From NCBI GenBank assembly GCA_946627685.1, contig CAMOVV010000052.1, forward strand, positions 1 to 7,419: a DNA stretch of 7,419 bases, written 5' to 3'. A program made the translations under genes and the position numbers. Below, piece after piece: positions 1 to 6,802 of the stretch (position 1 is the first letter of the stretch; the number at the start of each line of letters is the position of its first letter). The notes under the pieces are model-generated. The model was given only the letters and a program-made list of their open reading frames with translations, did no database searches and was not told the DNA's origin. The DNA is from an uncultured Bacteroidales bacterium. GTDB lineage: Bacteria; Bacteroidota; Bacteroidia; Bacteroidales; UBA932.

Positions 1-9
1 TTCCGATCT
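1..9. other. Illumina adapter remnant at contig edge
   Basis: The first nine bases, TTCCGATCT, are the 3' end of the common Illumina adapter; read on the minus strand they are AGATCGGAA, the start of the TruSeq read-through sequence. They fall exactly where SufE homology stops: the minus-strand reading gives the conserved SPTR-x-G-L segment and then Asp-Arg, which is simply translated adapter and does not match the family. The genomic sequence therefore probably begins at position 10. A chance match of nine bases is possible but unlikely at a contig end with simultaneous loss of homology. Confidence 0.85.
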
Positions 10-377
10 AGACCTCCCGCCCGGGTCGGGGAAAGATTCTCCTTCAGGCCGATCTCTTCTATGAAACCAAAATCGTCGGAAGCGATTTCCTCCGGGGTCC
101 TCCCGGAATAAACGCTTATGAGAAGGGAGATTATACCTTTCGTTATGATTGCATCGCTGTCAGCGGTGAACCAAATCCTCCCGTCCCTGATTTCATAATC
201 CAGCCAGACCCTGGACTGGCATCCCTTGATGAGTTTTTCGTCAACCTTTGAACTCTCCGGATAGGCGTTCAGATTCTTTCCCAACTCAATGAGATACTCG
301 TATTTATCCAACCATTCATCGTAGAGGGAAAAATCCTCGACGACCCGCTGTTTGGCCTGCTGTAAACTCTCTTCCAT
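10..377 (-). CDS. sufE: SufE cysteine desulfuration protein, C-terminus missing
   Basis: SufE accepts the persulfide sulfur from SufS and passes it to the SufBCD scaffold for cytosolic Fe-S cluster assembly. The start is ATG at 377-375, three bases after the sufS stop, so the two genes should be co-transcribed and possibly translationally coupled. About 122 genuine residues are visible. They include the acceptor cysteine in the motif LIKGCQSRVW (Cys53, equivalent to Cys51 of E. coli SufE), then the segment TADSDAIITKGIISLLISVYSG cut into its usual helix, and the conserved ENLSPTR near residues 113-119. The family is about 140 residues long, so roughly 15-20 residues are missing beyond the left edge, where adapter sequence replaces them. 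The motifs are clear and the pairing with sufS supports the name. Confidence 0.93.
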
Positions 378-380
378 CAC

Positions 381-1603
381 TTAAGACAACATTTTTATGG
401 CTTTATCAAGCGATTTTACAAAATACTCCGCCTCTTCCATCGTGTTATACGGGGCAAGCGATGCCCTGAGCATTCCTGTGACACCGAACCTGTCCATAAG
501 AGGTTCCGCGCACATCTGCCCGGAGCGGACTGCTATTCCCATCTTGTCAAGAATAAGGGCAATATCCTCATGATGAACACCTTCCACGGTAAAAGAGAAT
601 AGCGGGACCTTTTCATCTGTTCCACGTGGAACCCCGAAAAGCCTTATTTCCGGCCGGGAAGACAGCTCGTGCAGGAGATAGTCCTGCACCGCGGCTCCAT
701 ACTCTCTCAACTCTTTGTCATTCATCATTGAAGCCAGTTCAAGGGCAGGGACAAGCGTCGGCGTACCGTTTATGTTCTGGGTCCCGGCCTCGAATTTACC
801 CGGAAGGGGAGCATAGGTAGTCCCGGAGAATCTTACCGTCTCTATCATCTCGCCTCCGCCCATATAGGGAGGCATCCTGTCGAGAAGTTCCTTCTTGCCG
901 TACAGCACCCCCGTTCCGGTCGCCCGTAAATTTTGTGCCCGGAAAAAACGTAGAAATCAACATCGTCGGCCCGGACGTCCATCCCTTCATGGACAATGCC
1001 CTGGGCTCCATCGGCAAGAACATAGCAATTATTTGAATGACAAATATTTACTATCTCCTTAATGGGATTTTTTATGCCGAGGGTATTGGATATCTGGGTG
1101 ACAGCCAAAAGCTTTGTCCTGGGGGTAAGCAAACCTCCGAGGGCGGAAATGTCAAGGTGACCGTCGTCGGTTACGGGAAGCACCTTCAGAACGGCCCCTT
1201 TGCGGGAGCACATCATCTGCCAGGGAACTATATTGGAGTGATGTTCCTCTTCGCTGACAATTATCTCATCTCCTTGATTTACAAAAGCTTCTCCAAAACA
1301 AAAGGCAACAAGGTTAATGGCCGCGGTGGTGCCGGAAGTGAAAATTACTTCTTCCCTGCCGCCGGCATTTATATACTCTTTTACGAAATCCCTCGTCTTT
1401 TCATATTCCTGCGTCGCATCGGCAGCAAGTTTATGCACGGCCCGGTGGATGTTGGAATTATGGAAAGAAGACAGTTCCCTCCATTTTTCGAGAACGCTGA
1501 CCGGACGCATCGCTGTCGCCGCGTTGTCGAAATACACAAGCGGGCGGCCGTAAACGGTCTGCCCAAGTCCGGGAAAGAGTTCTCTTATTTCTTCTACACG
1601 CAT
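381..1603 (-). CDS. sufS: SufS cysteine desulfurase, frame broken by a 1-base deletion
   Basis: SufS is a PLP-dependent group II cysteine desulfurase that releases sulfur from L-cysteine as an enzyme persulfide for the SUF Fe-S pathway. It starts at ATG 1603 (MRVEEIRELFPGL). The first frame holds the PLP-binding features: YFDNAATAMRP, SEEEHHSN with His122, LADGAQG with Asp198/Gln201, and SGHKIYG with the Schiff-base Lys224. At about position 922 the frame is lost, and the first frame stops at 845. The second frame resumes at GVLYGKKELL and carries VRSGQMCAEPLM with the catalytic cysteine (Cys365 after repair) and LRASLAPYNT, ending at 381. Restoring one C on the coding strand gives YGPTGTGVLYG, the normal family sequence, and a 407-residue protein (E. 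coli SufS has 406). All catalytic residues are present, so sequencing error is likelier than a real pseudogene. A parS site lies within the gene at 618-633. Confidence 0.93.
618..633. other. parS: parS centromere site 1 (inside sufS)
   Basis: TGTTCCACGTGGAACC contains the 14 bp perfect palindrome GTTCCACGTGGAAC, differing from the symmetrical 16-mer only at the last base. This is the chromosomal parS sequence bound by ParB (consensus TGTTnCACGTGnAACA). It is read within sufS as Val-Pro-Arg-Gly-Thr. Two further copies lie 1.7 and 2.1 kb to the right, which makes chance very unlikely. Confidence 0.85.
921..923 (-). other. Probable single-base deletion in sufS
   Basis: On the coding strand the sequence reads TAC GGG CGA CCG GAA, giving YGRPE. 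One extra C next to position 922 gives TAC GGG CCG ACC GGA ACG GGG, that is YGPTGTG, the conserved loop after the PLP lysine. The site is beside a GGG/CCC run and about 900 bases from a contig end that carries adapter. No slippery heptamer is seen, so programmed frameshifting is not supported. Confidence 0.85.
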
Positions 1604-1647
1604 CTAAAACAAGGATTTTTGCGTCAATGAGGTATTACCACAAAATG

Positions 1648-1655
1648 CAAATTTA
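1648..1655 (-). promoter_or_regulatory. Candidate sufSE promoter -7 box
   Basis: On the minus strand this reads TAAATTTG, an exact match to the Bacteroidota sigma-ABfr -7 element TAnnTTTG. The upstream -33 element is weak: TTTC at 1681-1678, about 22 bases away, instead of TTTG. Transcription would begin near 1641, leaving a leader of about 40 bases before the sufS ATG. Confidence 0.5.
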
Positions 1656-1688
1656 ACAATTAGTCAGTTAAAAGAGTGAAATTTCCAT

Positions 1689-1696
1689 TATTTTTG
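1689..1696 (+). promoter_or_regulatory. Candidate ruvA promoter -7 box
   Basis: TATTTTTG matches TAnnTTTG exactly and lies 57 bases upstream of the ruvA start. No good -33 TTTG is found 19-20 bases before it. An overlapping alternative, TATCATTG at 1699-1706, matches seven of eight positions. The assignment is tentative. Confidence 0.4.
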
Positions 1697-1752
1697 GGTA
1701 TCATTGCATAAAGAAAAACGCAAGGGTTTTTCAGGTTAAAAAGATATAGCTC

Positions 1753-2340
1753 ATGATAGATTACATCAAAGGTTCCGTTGCGGAAATCAATCCGACAGAG
1801 GTGGTCATTGACTGCGGAGGCGTAGGGTACAGCATGCTTATCTCCCTGCAGACCTATGAGGCAATAAAAGACCTCAAAGAGGCGAAAGTCTATATCCATC
1901 ATCATTTAAGGGAGGATGACGAGGAGTTTTTCGGCTTCGCTACCAAAGATGAAAGACAGATTTTCCGTCTTCTTATCAGCGTCTCCGGCATAGGTGTCGG
2001 TTCCGCCAGGATGATGCTTTCCGCAATGAGCACCGAGGAGATTCAGGACGCGATATTGTCGGAGAATATAGCGAAGATAAAAAGCGTCAAAGGTATCGGG
2101 GCAAAGAGCGCTCAGCGCGTGATTCTGGAGCTGAAAGACAAAATTGTCAAAGGTGAAGGCAGCGTCTCCGGAAGCCTTCCTGTCTCCGGAGCTAACGATA
2201 ACGCGGAGCAGGCAGGGACGGCTCTTGTCCTTCTCGGCTTCTCAAAACCGAATGTACACAAGGCTGTAAACGCGATTCTGGCAAAGAATCCGGGAGCCTC
2301 GGTGGAGGATATAATCAAAGACGCTCTGAAAATTCTTTAA
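1753..2340 (+). CDS. ruvA: RuvA, Holliday junction branch migration subunit
   Basis: RuvA binds four-way DNA junctions as a tetramer and loads the RuvB motor for branch migration in recombinational repair. The 195-residue protein (E. coli RuvA has 203) shows the three-domain layout. The OB-fold domain begins MIDYIKGSVAEI and ends with YIHHHLREDDEEFFGF (residues 47-62). The two helix-hairpin-helix motifs are SGIGVGSAR (78-86) and KGIGAKSAQR (113-122). A flexible Ser/Gly/Pro linker spans about 135-150, and the C-terminal RuvB-contacting domain runs from EQAGTALVLLGF to the end. It stands alone here, without ruvB or ruvC, as is common outside Proteobacteria. It starts at the ATG that gives the canonical N-terminus. 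It converges on mnmG, and the gap between the two stop codons is only 20 bp and is filled by a parS site. Confidence 0.97.
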   Translation: MIDYIKGSVAEINPTEVVIDCGGVGYSMLISLQTYEAIKDLKEAKVYIHHHLREDDEEFFGFATKDERQIFRLLISVSGIGVGSARMMLSAMSTEEIQDAILSENIAKIKSVKGIGAKSAQRVILELKDKIVKGEGSVSGSLPVSGANDNAEQAGTALVLLGFSKPNVHKAVNAILAKNPGASVEDIIKDALKIL

Positions 2341-2343
2341 AAA

Positions 2344-2359
2344 TGTTCCACGTGGAACA
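2344..2359. other. parS: parS centromere site 2 (ruvA-mnmG gap)
   Basis: TGTTCCACGTGGAACA is a perfect 16 bp palindrome matching the chromosomal parS consensus. The symmetry extends to 22 bp (2341-2362) and into the mnmG stop codon. It occupies essentially the whole gap between the convergent ruvA and mnmG genes and is the only non-coding copy in the window. Confidence 0.92.
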
Positions 2360-2360
2360 T

Positions 2361-4331
2361 TTATCTCCCAAAATATACAAGGAGAACCGAGATATCGGCA
2401 GGAGACACGCCGGAAATTCTTGAAGCCTGGGCGATAGTCTCAGGGTGATATTTTTTGAGTTTCTGGCGACATTCTATAGTAAGCCCGCTAAGGGAATCAA
2501 AATCAAAACCCCGTGGAATACGGACATTTTCAAGACGGGAAATTTTGTCAGCAATAGCCCTTTCCCTTTCTATATAACCGCTATATTTAATGGAAATATC
2601 TGTAGATGAGAGAATTTCCTGACGATATTTCTCACTTGTCAGACGGAAATCATCACCAAAACTATCACTTATAGCGAAGTATTCATGTCCAATCCTAAAC
2701 TCTTCCGGCAAGGAAAAATCCAGAGAATACTTCTCGAATGTTCCACGTGGAACAATATTCACCACATCCTCAAGGAATACATTGGGGCGGGAAATAATGT
2801 CAGCAATCGTCTTGGACTCCGAAACAGGAGATGAATCCTTCGCTTCCAAAACAGGATTTATAGCCTCCGACCTGAGCTTTACGGACTGGCAGAGTTTGGA
2901 AAGATTACCTATATCCTCATACTTCTTCATCGTATAGGAGTACCTGAAATCATCAGCCAGACCGATACGATGGGCTTTTTCTGTCAGCCTGGCATCGGCA
3001 TTGTCCTGTCGGAGAAGAATCCTGTACTCTGCCCTGGAAGTAAACATCCGGTAGGGCTCGTCAACACTCTTCGTAATAAGGTCATCTATCAAAACCCCAA
3101 TATAAGCCTCATCCCTCCTGAGAACGAATGGCTCCTTTCCGGCGACTTTCAAAGCAGCATTGATACCAGCAATCAGTCCCTGGGCCGCAGCTTCTTCATA
3201 ACCGGTAGTACCGTTAATCTGGCCGGCCAGGAAGAGGTTTTCAATACACCTGGACTCGAGAGTATTGTATAACTGGGAAGGATCGAAATAATCGTATTCG
3301 ACGGCATAGGCAGGCTTGAAAATCCTCGCAGACTCAAGGCCTTCTATAGAGTGCAACGCATCAAGCTGGGTCTGCAAAGGCAGGGAAGAAGAAAAGCCCT
3401 GGAGATAGTATTCAGCCGTGTCGCGGCCCTCCGGCTCAAGGAAAAGCTGATGCGAATCCTTATCCGGGAACACCCGGAGCTTGTCTTCAATGCTGGGGCA
3501 GTAACGAGGTCCCTTGCCATGAATCATGCCGGTAAACAAAGGAGACTCGTCAAAACCGCTGCTCAGGATATCGTGGACCTTTTCATTGGTGTGCAAAACA
3601 TAACACGACATTTGAGGAGAGCCGTCCTGAACCGGCGAAAGGTATGGGAGGAAGGAAAACTTCTCCGGAGAATCATCTCCGAGCTGAATGGGAAGAGATG
3701 CGGTGTCAACGGAGGAAATGTCGATTCGCGGAGGGGTACCGGTTTTCATCCTGTCGGAAGAAATTCCGAAAGACTTGAGCTGGGAAGTTATCCCATGAGA
3801 AGAAGGTTCGCCTATCCTTCCGCCCTCAAAAGAATTCCTTCCGATGAAAAGCATCCCTTCGAGGAAGGTACCGACAGTGAGGATAACTGTCTGAGAATGA
3901 AAAATTGCGCCTGTAACAGTACGGACTCCGGCGATTTTTAAATTCTCAAAGAGAAGTTCTTTTGCAAAATCGGCGTAAATATCTAATTTTGAACACTTTT
4001 CGAGGATTTTTCTCCAATTCATCGAAAAGGCTGTTTTATCACACTGCGCCCTCGGACTCCACATGGCAGGTCCCTTGGACTTATTCAGCATACGGAACTG
4101 CAAGGTAGAGGCATCGGTAACAATGCCCATATAACCGCCGAGAGCATCTATTTCTCTGACAATCTGACCTTTAGCAATACCTCCCACCGCGGGATTGCAT
4201 GACATTCTGGCAAATCCGAGCATATCCGGAGATATAAGAAGAACAGATGAACCCATGTTGGCAGCAGCCATGGCTGCCTCGCAACCGGCATGGCCTCCGC
4301 CAACTACAATGACATCGTAGCGGTTTTCCAT
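2361..4331 (-). CDS. mnmG: MnmG (GidA) tRNA uridine-34 modification enzyme
   Basis: MnmG is the FAD-dependent partner of the GTPase MnmE. Together they install the carboxymethylaminomethyl group at C5 of wobble uridine 34 in several tRNAs. The 656-residue protein (E. coli MnmG has 629) has the Rossmann FAD motif [10 protein letters not shown] (residues 11-20), [13 protein letters not shown] with Cys45, the signature [11 protein letters not shown] with Cys278 (equivalent to E. coli Cys277), [17 protein letters not shown] (369-385) for FAD binding, and a helical C-terminal domain that contacts MnmE. It is full length and intact. The start ATG 4331 lies four bases after the ybeY stop, so the two form one transcription unit. 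mnmE is not in this window. A parS site inside the gene encodes Val527-Thr531, in a segment I judge to be poorly conserved. Confidence 0.97.
   Translation of the reverse strand: MENRYDVIVVGGGHAGCEAAMAAANMGSSVLLISPDMLGFARMSCNPAVGGIAKGQIVREIDALGGYMGIVTDASTLQFRMLNKSKGPAMWSPRAQCDKTAFSMNWRKILEKCSKLDIYADFAKELLFENLKIAGVRTVTGAIFHSQTVILTVGTFLEGMLFIGRNSFEGGRIGEPSSHGITSQLKSFGISSDRMKTGTPPRIDISSVDTASLPIQLGDDSPEKFSFLPYLSPVQDGSPQMSCYVLHTNEKVHDILSSGFDESPLFTGMIHGKGPRYCPSIEDKLRVFPDKDSHQLFLEPEGRDTAEYYLQGFSSSLPLQTQLDALHSIEGLESARIFKPAYAVEYDYFDPSQLYNTLESRCIENLFLAGQINGTTGYEEAAAQGLIAGINAALKVAGKEPFVLRRDEAYIGVLIDDLITKSVDEPYRMFTSRAEYRILLRQDNADARLTEKAHRIGLADDFRYSYTMKKYEDIGNLSKLCQSVKLRSEAINPVLEAKDSSPVSESKTIADIISRPNVFLEDVVNIVPRGTFEKYSLDFSLPEEFRIGHEYFAISDSFGDDFRLTSEKYRQEILSSTDISIKYSGYIERERAIADKISRLENVRIPRGFDFDSLSGLTIECRQKLKKYHPETIAQASRISGVSPADISVLLVYFGR
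2739..2754. other. parS: parS centromere site 3 (inside mnmG)
   Basis: TGTTCCACGTGGAACA is a perfect 16 bp palindrome identical to site 2, 395 bp from it centre to centre. On the mnmG coding strand it is read as GTT CCA CGT GGA ACA, Val-Pro-Arg-Gly-Thr at residues 527-531, the same frame and peptide as the sufS copy. Confidence 0.9.
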
Positions 4332-4335
4332 AATA

Positions 4336-4758
4336 TCAGGAAATGGAAGACAACAAAGAAAGATACCTGTCTTCCTTGGATCTCATCACCGTCTTCTCGT
4401 TATCGGAATGGTCGTCATACCCGATGAGGTGAAGAACACCATGGACAATCACCCTGTGAAGTTCGTCCTCGAAAAGAGTATTGAAAAAGGAAGCGTTGTC
4501 GCGGACGGTATCTATGCTGATGAAAAGGTCTCCGGAAAGAACTTCCCCTTCGCAATAGTCGAAAGTAATAATATCGGTATAATAGTCGTGACCGAGATAT
4601 TTTCGGTTGATTTCAAGAAGATAAGGGTCGGAACAAAAAATCACGTTAATGTCCCCTATGGATTTGCCTTCGGCCGAAGCGACGGAAAAAAGCCACTTTG
4701 AAGTAAGTCTGCGGCCTTTATAATTGAACTTTGTATCCTCTGAAAAATACCTTACCAT
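4336..4758 (-). CDS. ybeY: YbeY endoribonuclease / rRNA maturation factor
   Basis: YbeY is a metal-dependent protein of the UPF0054 family needed for 16S rRNA 3'-end maturation and late 70S ribosome quality control. The 140-residue product (E. coli YbeY has 155) has the diagnostic features: [19 protein letters not shown] (residues 50-68), the strand [10 protein letters not shown] (77-86), and the metal site [12 protein letters not shown] (106-117). His106 and His110 are the first two ligands. The position matching the third E. coli histidine is Asp116, with His117 next to it; I recall an aspartate at this position in other Bacteroidota YbeY proteins. The start ATG 4758 is the first in frame. 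It is the promoter-proximal gene of a ybeY-mnmG unit, separated from mnmG by four bases. Pairing with a tRNA-modification gene fits a translation-related operon. Confidence 0.95.
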   Translation of the reverse strand: MVRYFSEDTKFNYKGRRLTSKWLFSVASAEGKSIGDINVIFCSDPYLLEINRKYLGHDYYTDIITFDYCEGEVLSGDLFISIDTVRDNASFFNTLFEDELHRVIVHGVLHLIGYDDHSDNEKTVMRSKEDRYLSLLSSIS

Positions 4759-4774
4759 TGTTGAAAACTTTGTG

Positions 4775-4782
4775 CAAAACTA
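4775..4782 (-). promoter_or_regulatory. Candidate ybeY-mnmG promoter -7 box
   Basis: On the minus strand this reads TAGTTTTG, an exact fit to TAnnTTTG. Only TTTC (4808-4805) is found near the -33 position. Transcription would begin near 4769, leaving a leader of only about ten bases before the ybeY ATG. Confidence 0.5.
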
Positions 4783-4801
4783 CAAAAAAGAAACGATAAG
4801 A

Positions 4802-4832
4802 TTTGAAATGACAATAATTATTTATAACTTTA
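4802..4832 (+). promoter_or_regulatory. Candidate tonB promoter (-33 and -7)
   Basis: TTTG at 4802-4805 is followed after 19 bases by TAACTTTA at 4825-4832, which matches seven of eight positions of the Bacteroidota -7 consensus TAnnTTTG. Spacing and sequence make this the best-formed promoter in the window. The transcript would start near 4839, about 25 bases before the tonB ATG. Confidence 0.6.
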
Positions 4833-4863
4833 CACCGCAAACCGAAGTATAACAAATACTCAA

Positions 4864-5556
4864 ATGGAAGTAAAGAAATCGTTAAAAGCCAGTCTCGAAA
4901 ACAAGAGACTTCTCTTCACTGAAATCGGTATGGTACTTGCCCTGCTGGCTGTCTATGGTGCATTTGAGTACCAGACAAAAGATAGCAAGAACGATGCGTT
5001 TGCAGATGAACAGGCGGTCGTAGACATCGAAGAGATGGTTCCCATTACCCAGGAAACTCCCCCGCCGCCCCCGGAAGCTCCGAAGATTCCCGTTCTTTCC
5101 GACCAGATTGACATCGTGGACGACGATATCAAAGTGGAGGACAATATCCTCAACCTTGAAGATGACGCCAACATGGGTGTTGAAATCATGGACTACGTGG
5201 AGCAGGCTCCCGAAGAAGAGCAGGTGGAGGAAGAGGCCATTCCTTTCCAGCTGGTAGAGGAAAAGCCTTCCTTCAACGGAGGAGATGCCAACGAATTCAG
5301 CAAATGGGTGAACCAGCACCTCGTTTATCCTGAAATCGCGAAGGAAAACGGCGTGCAGGGAAGGGTTACCCTCCAGTTTACCGTCAACCCCGACGGATCC
5401 GTATCCAACGTGAAAGTTCTCCGTGGAGTGGATTCTGCGCTTGACAAAGAAGCTGTAAGGGTCGTTTCAATGTCTCCCAAGTGGAAACCCGGAAGACAGA
5501 GGGACCGCGCCGTAAAGGTAACGTACACCTTCCCGGTTATATTCCAGTTGAGGTAG
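4864..5556 (+). CDS. tonB: TonB family energy transducer
   Basis: TonB proteins span the periplasm and pass inner-membrane proton motive force from ExbB/ExbD to outer-membrane receptors. The 230-residue protein has a short basic cytoplasmic N-terminus, one membrane anchor at about residues 18-35 (IGMVLALLAVYGAF), and a proline stretch TPPPPPEAPKIP (65-76). A strongly acidic periplasmic linker follows (about 80-135, rich in Asp/Glu). The C-terminal TonB domain from about 137 includes FNGGDANEFSKWV, LVYPEIAKENGVQGRVTLQF, VNPDGSVSNVKVLRG, and the closing VKVTYTFPVIFQLR. This is the usual Bacteroidota arrangement, where many TonB paralogues exist, so the receptor partners cannot be told from sequence. 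No exbB/exbD or receptor gene is nearby. It has its own promoter and a strong terminator. Confidence 0.92.
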   Translation: MEVKKSLKASLENKRLLFTEIGMVLALLAVYGAFEYQTKDSKNDAFADEQAVVDIEEMVPITQETPPPPPEAPKIPVLSDQIDIVDDDIKVEDNILNLEDDANMGVEIMDYVEQAPEEEQVEEEAIPFQLVEEKPSFNGGDANEFSKWVNQHLVYPEIAKENGVQGRVTLQFTVNPDGSVSNVKVLRGVDSALDKEAVRVVSMSPKWKPGRQRDRAVKVTYTFPVIFQLR

Positions 5557-5579
5557 AACGATCTGCTTTAATCCTACAC

Positions 5580-5610
5580 AAGGCCGTCCCCAACCGGATG
5601 GCCTTTTTTT
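5580..5610 (+). terminator. Rho-independent terminator after tonB
   Basis: A 10 bp stem, AAGGCCGTCC (5580-5589) with GGATGGCCTT (5596-5605), has one G-U pair and a six-base loop CCAACC. It is followed by a run of seven T (5604-5610). It lies 24 bases after the tonB stop. The T run ends only seven bases before the hflX ATG. Confidence 0.9.
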
Positions 5611-5617
5611 AAATGAA

Positions 5618-6802
5618 ATGGAAGAAAATAAAATAGAGAAAGCAGTCTTTGTAGGAGTGATAAGACAGGGTGAAAGCGACGCAAAGGTCGTGGAATACCT
5701 TGACGAACTTGAATTTCTGGCTATTACGGCCGGCGTGACAGGGGACAGGAAATTCACGCAACGGCTTGACAGGCCCCTATCCTCAACATACGTAAGGTCT
5801 GGAAAACTCAAGGAAATCGCCGAATACTGCGAGGAAAACGAAATAAACTATGTAATCTTCGATGACGAACTCTCCGGCATCCAGCAAAGGAACATCGAGA
5901 AGGAGATAAAGTCATGCGCGGTTATCGACCGTACAAGCCTTATTCTGGAGATTTTTGCGCAAAGGGCCAAAACCTCGTACGCAAAAATGCAGGTAGAACT
6001 TGCAAGGTACAATTACATGCTGCCGAGGCTTGCAGGAATGTGGACCCACCTTGAAAGGCAAAGGGGAGGCAGAGGAACCAGGGGAGGTATGGGTGAAACC
6101 CAGATTGAGGCCGACAGGCGTATAGTGAAAGAAAGGATTACCAGGCTAAAAGACCAGCTGAAGAAGGTGGACAGGCAGATGGCTACCCAAAGGAGCAACA
6201 GGGGAAGCCTGGTGAGGATATCCCTCGTCGGATACACCAACGTCGGGAAAAGTACCATCATGAACCTTCTTTCAAAATCCGACGTATTCGCAGAAAACAA
6301 GCTGTTCGCGACTCTGGACACGACGGTGAGGAAAGTGGTCATAGAAAACGTACCCTTCCTCCTGAGCGACACTGTAGGTTTTATAAGGAAACTTCCCACC
6401 CAGCTCATAGAAGCCTTCAAAAGCACCCTGGACGAGGTGAGGGAAGCAGACATACTCGTTCATGTAGTGGATATTTCACATCCTGGATTTGAAGAGCAGA
6501 TGGCGGTCGTGGAACGGACACTGAAAGAGATAGGGGCCGGAAACAAACCGGTATATGTGGTATTCAACAAAATCGACGCATATACCTACGAAGAATACGA
6601 CGAGTTCTCGCTGACTCCTAAAAATGAGAGCAACCTTTCCCTGGAAGAGCTGAAAAACAGCTGGATAGCAAAGGAAAAGACTCCTTGCATATTCATTTCG
6701 GCAAAAGAGAAGACCAATCTTACAAAGCTGAGGAACGACCTCTATAAAATGGTAGCCGAAATCCATGCAGGAAGGTGGCCGTTCAATAATTTCCTGTACT
6801 GA
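5618..6802 (+). CDS. hflX: HflX ribosome-associated GTPase
   Basis: HflX is a GTPase that binds the 50S subunit and splits stalled or stress-damaged 70S ribosomes. The 394-residue protein (E. coli HflX has 426) has the N-terminal HflX domain (about 1-140), followed by the coiled-coil/glycine-rich linker WTHLERQRGGRGTRGGMGE (142-160), a family signature. The G domain has GYTNVGKS (G1, 205-212), TLDTT (G2, 232-236), DTVGF (G3, 251-255), NKID (G4, 317-320) and ISAKE (G5, 360-364). All nucleotide-binding motifs are intact. ATG 5618 gives MEENKIEKAVFVGV, a normal N-terminus; an ATG at 5613 is out of frame. The start is only seven bases past the tonB terminator T run, and no promoter box is seen in the gap. 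Expression therefore relies on read-through or on a promoter inside tonB. It converges on frdB. Confidence 0.96.
   Translation: MEENKIEKAVFVGVIRQGESDAKVVEYLDELEFLAITAGVTGDRKFTQRLDRPLSSTYVRSGKLKEIAEYCEENEINYVIFDDELSGIQQRNIEKEIKSCAVIDRTSLILEIFAQRAKTSYAKMQVELARYNYMLPRLAGMWTHLERQRGGRGTRGGMGETQIEADRRIVKERITRLKDQLKKVDRQMATQRSNRGSLVRISLVGYTNVGKSTIMNLLSKSDVFAENKLFATLDTTVRKVVIENVPFLLSDTVGFIRKLPTQLIEAFKSTLDEVREADILVHVVDISHPGFEEQMAVVERTLKEIGAGNKPVYVVFNKIDAYTYEEYDEFSLTPKNESNLSLEELKNSWIAKEKTPCIFISAKEKTNLTKLRNDLYKMVAEIHAGRWPFNNFLY

Larger units (their letters stand above)
1604..1752. promoter_or_regulatory. Divergent promoter region between sufS and ruvA
   Basis: This AT-rich 149 bp gap separates the divergent sufS and ruvA starts and holds one candidate Bacteroidota -7 box per direction, described separately. 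I see no RNA gene, operator palindrome or riboswitch here. Neither start codon has a clear Shine-Dalgarno sequence; A/T-rich leaders are usual in Bacteroidota. Confidence 0.6.
4759..4863. promoter_or_regulatory. Divergent promoter region between ybeY and tonB
   Basis: This AT-rich 105 bp gap contains one candidate promoter in each direction, listed separately. The two -33 regions would nearly overlap around 4802-4808. I see no operator-like palindrome and no Fur-like box that I would defend. Confidence 0.6.

Noticed and set aside
304..312. DnaA-box-like TTATCCAAC
   Set aside because: It matches only seven of nine positions of TTATCCACA, is single and lies inside sufE. There is no cluster or AT-rich unwinding region, so no origin can be claimed in this window.
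915..930. Programmed ribosomal frameshift in sufS
   Set aside because: There is no slippery heptamer or following pseudoknot that I can see, sufS is not known to be frameshift-controlled, and one restored base gives the exact family sequence.
1037..1630. 197-codon open frame on the plus strand
   Set aside because: It lies wholly opposite sufS, which has full catalytic motifs; the translation has no recognisable domain and looks like an antisense shadow.
2157..2193. Short repeat of TCTCCGGA in ruvA
   Set aside because: It encodes the flexible Ser/Gly/Pro linker between RuvA domains II and III; low-complexity coding explains it.
2341..2362. Intergenic palindrome as an ordinary bidirectional terminator
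   Set aside because: Neither strand has a T run after it, the palindrome leaves almost no loop, and the same 16-mer recurs inside mnmG (and with one end base changed inside sufS), where a terminator would make no sense.
3351..3941. 196-codon open frame on the plus strand
   Set aside because: It is antisense to the conserved core of mnmG, arginine-rich and low in recognisable structure, as expected for a shadow frame.
5065..5090. C-rich tract in tonB
   Set aside because: It is the coding sequence of the expected proline stretch of TonB, not a regulatory or mobile feature.
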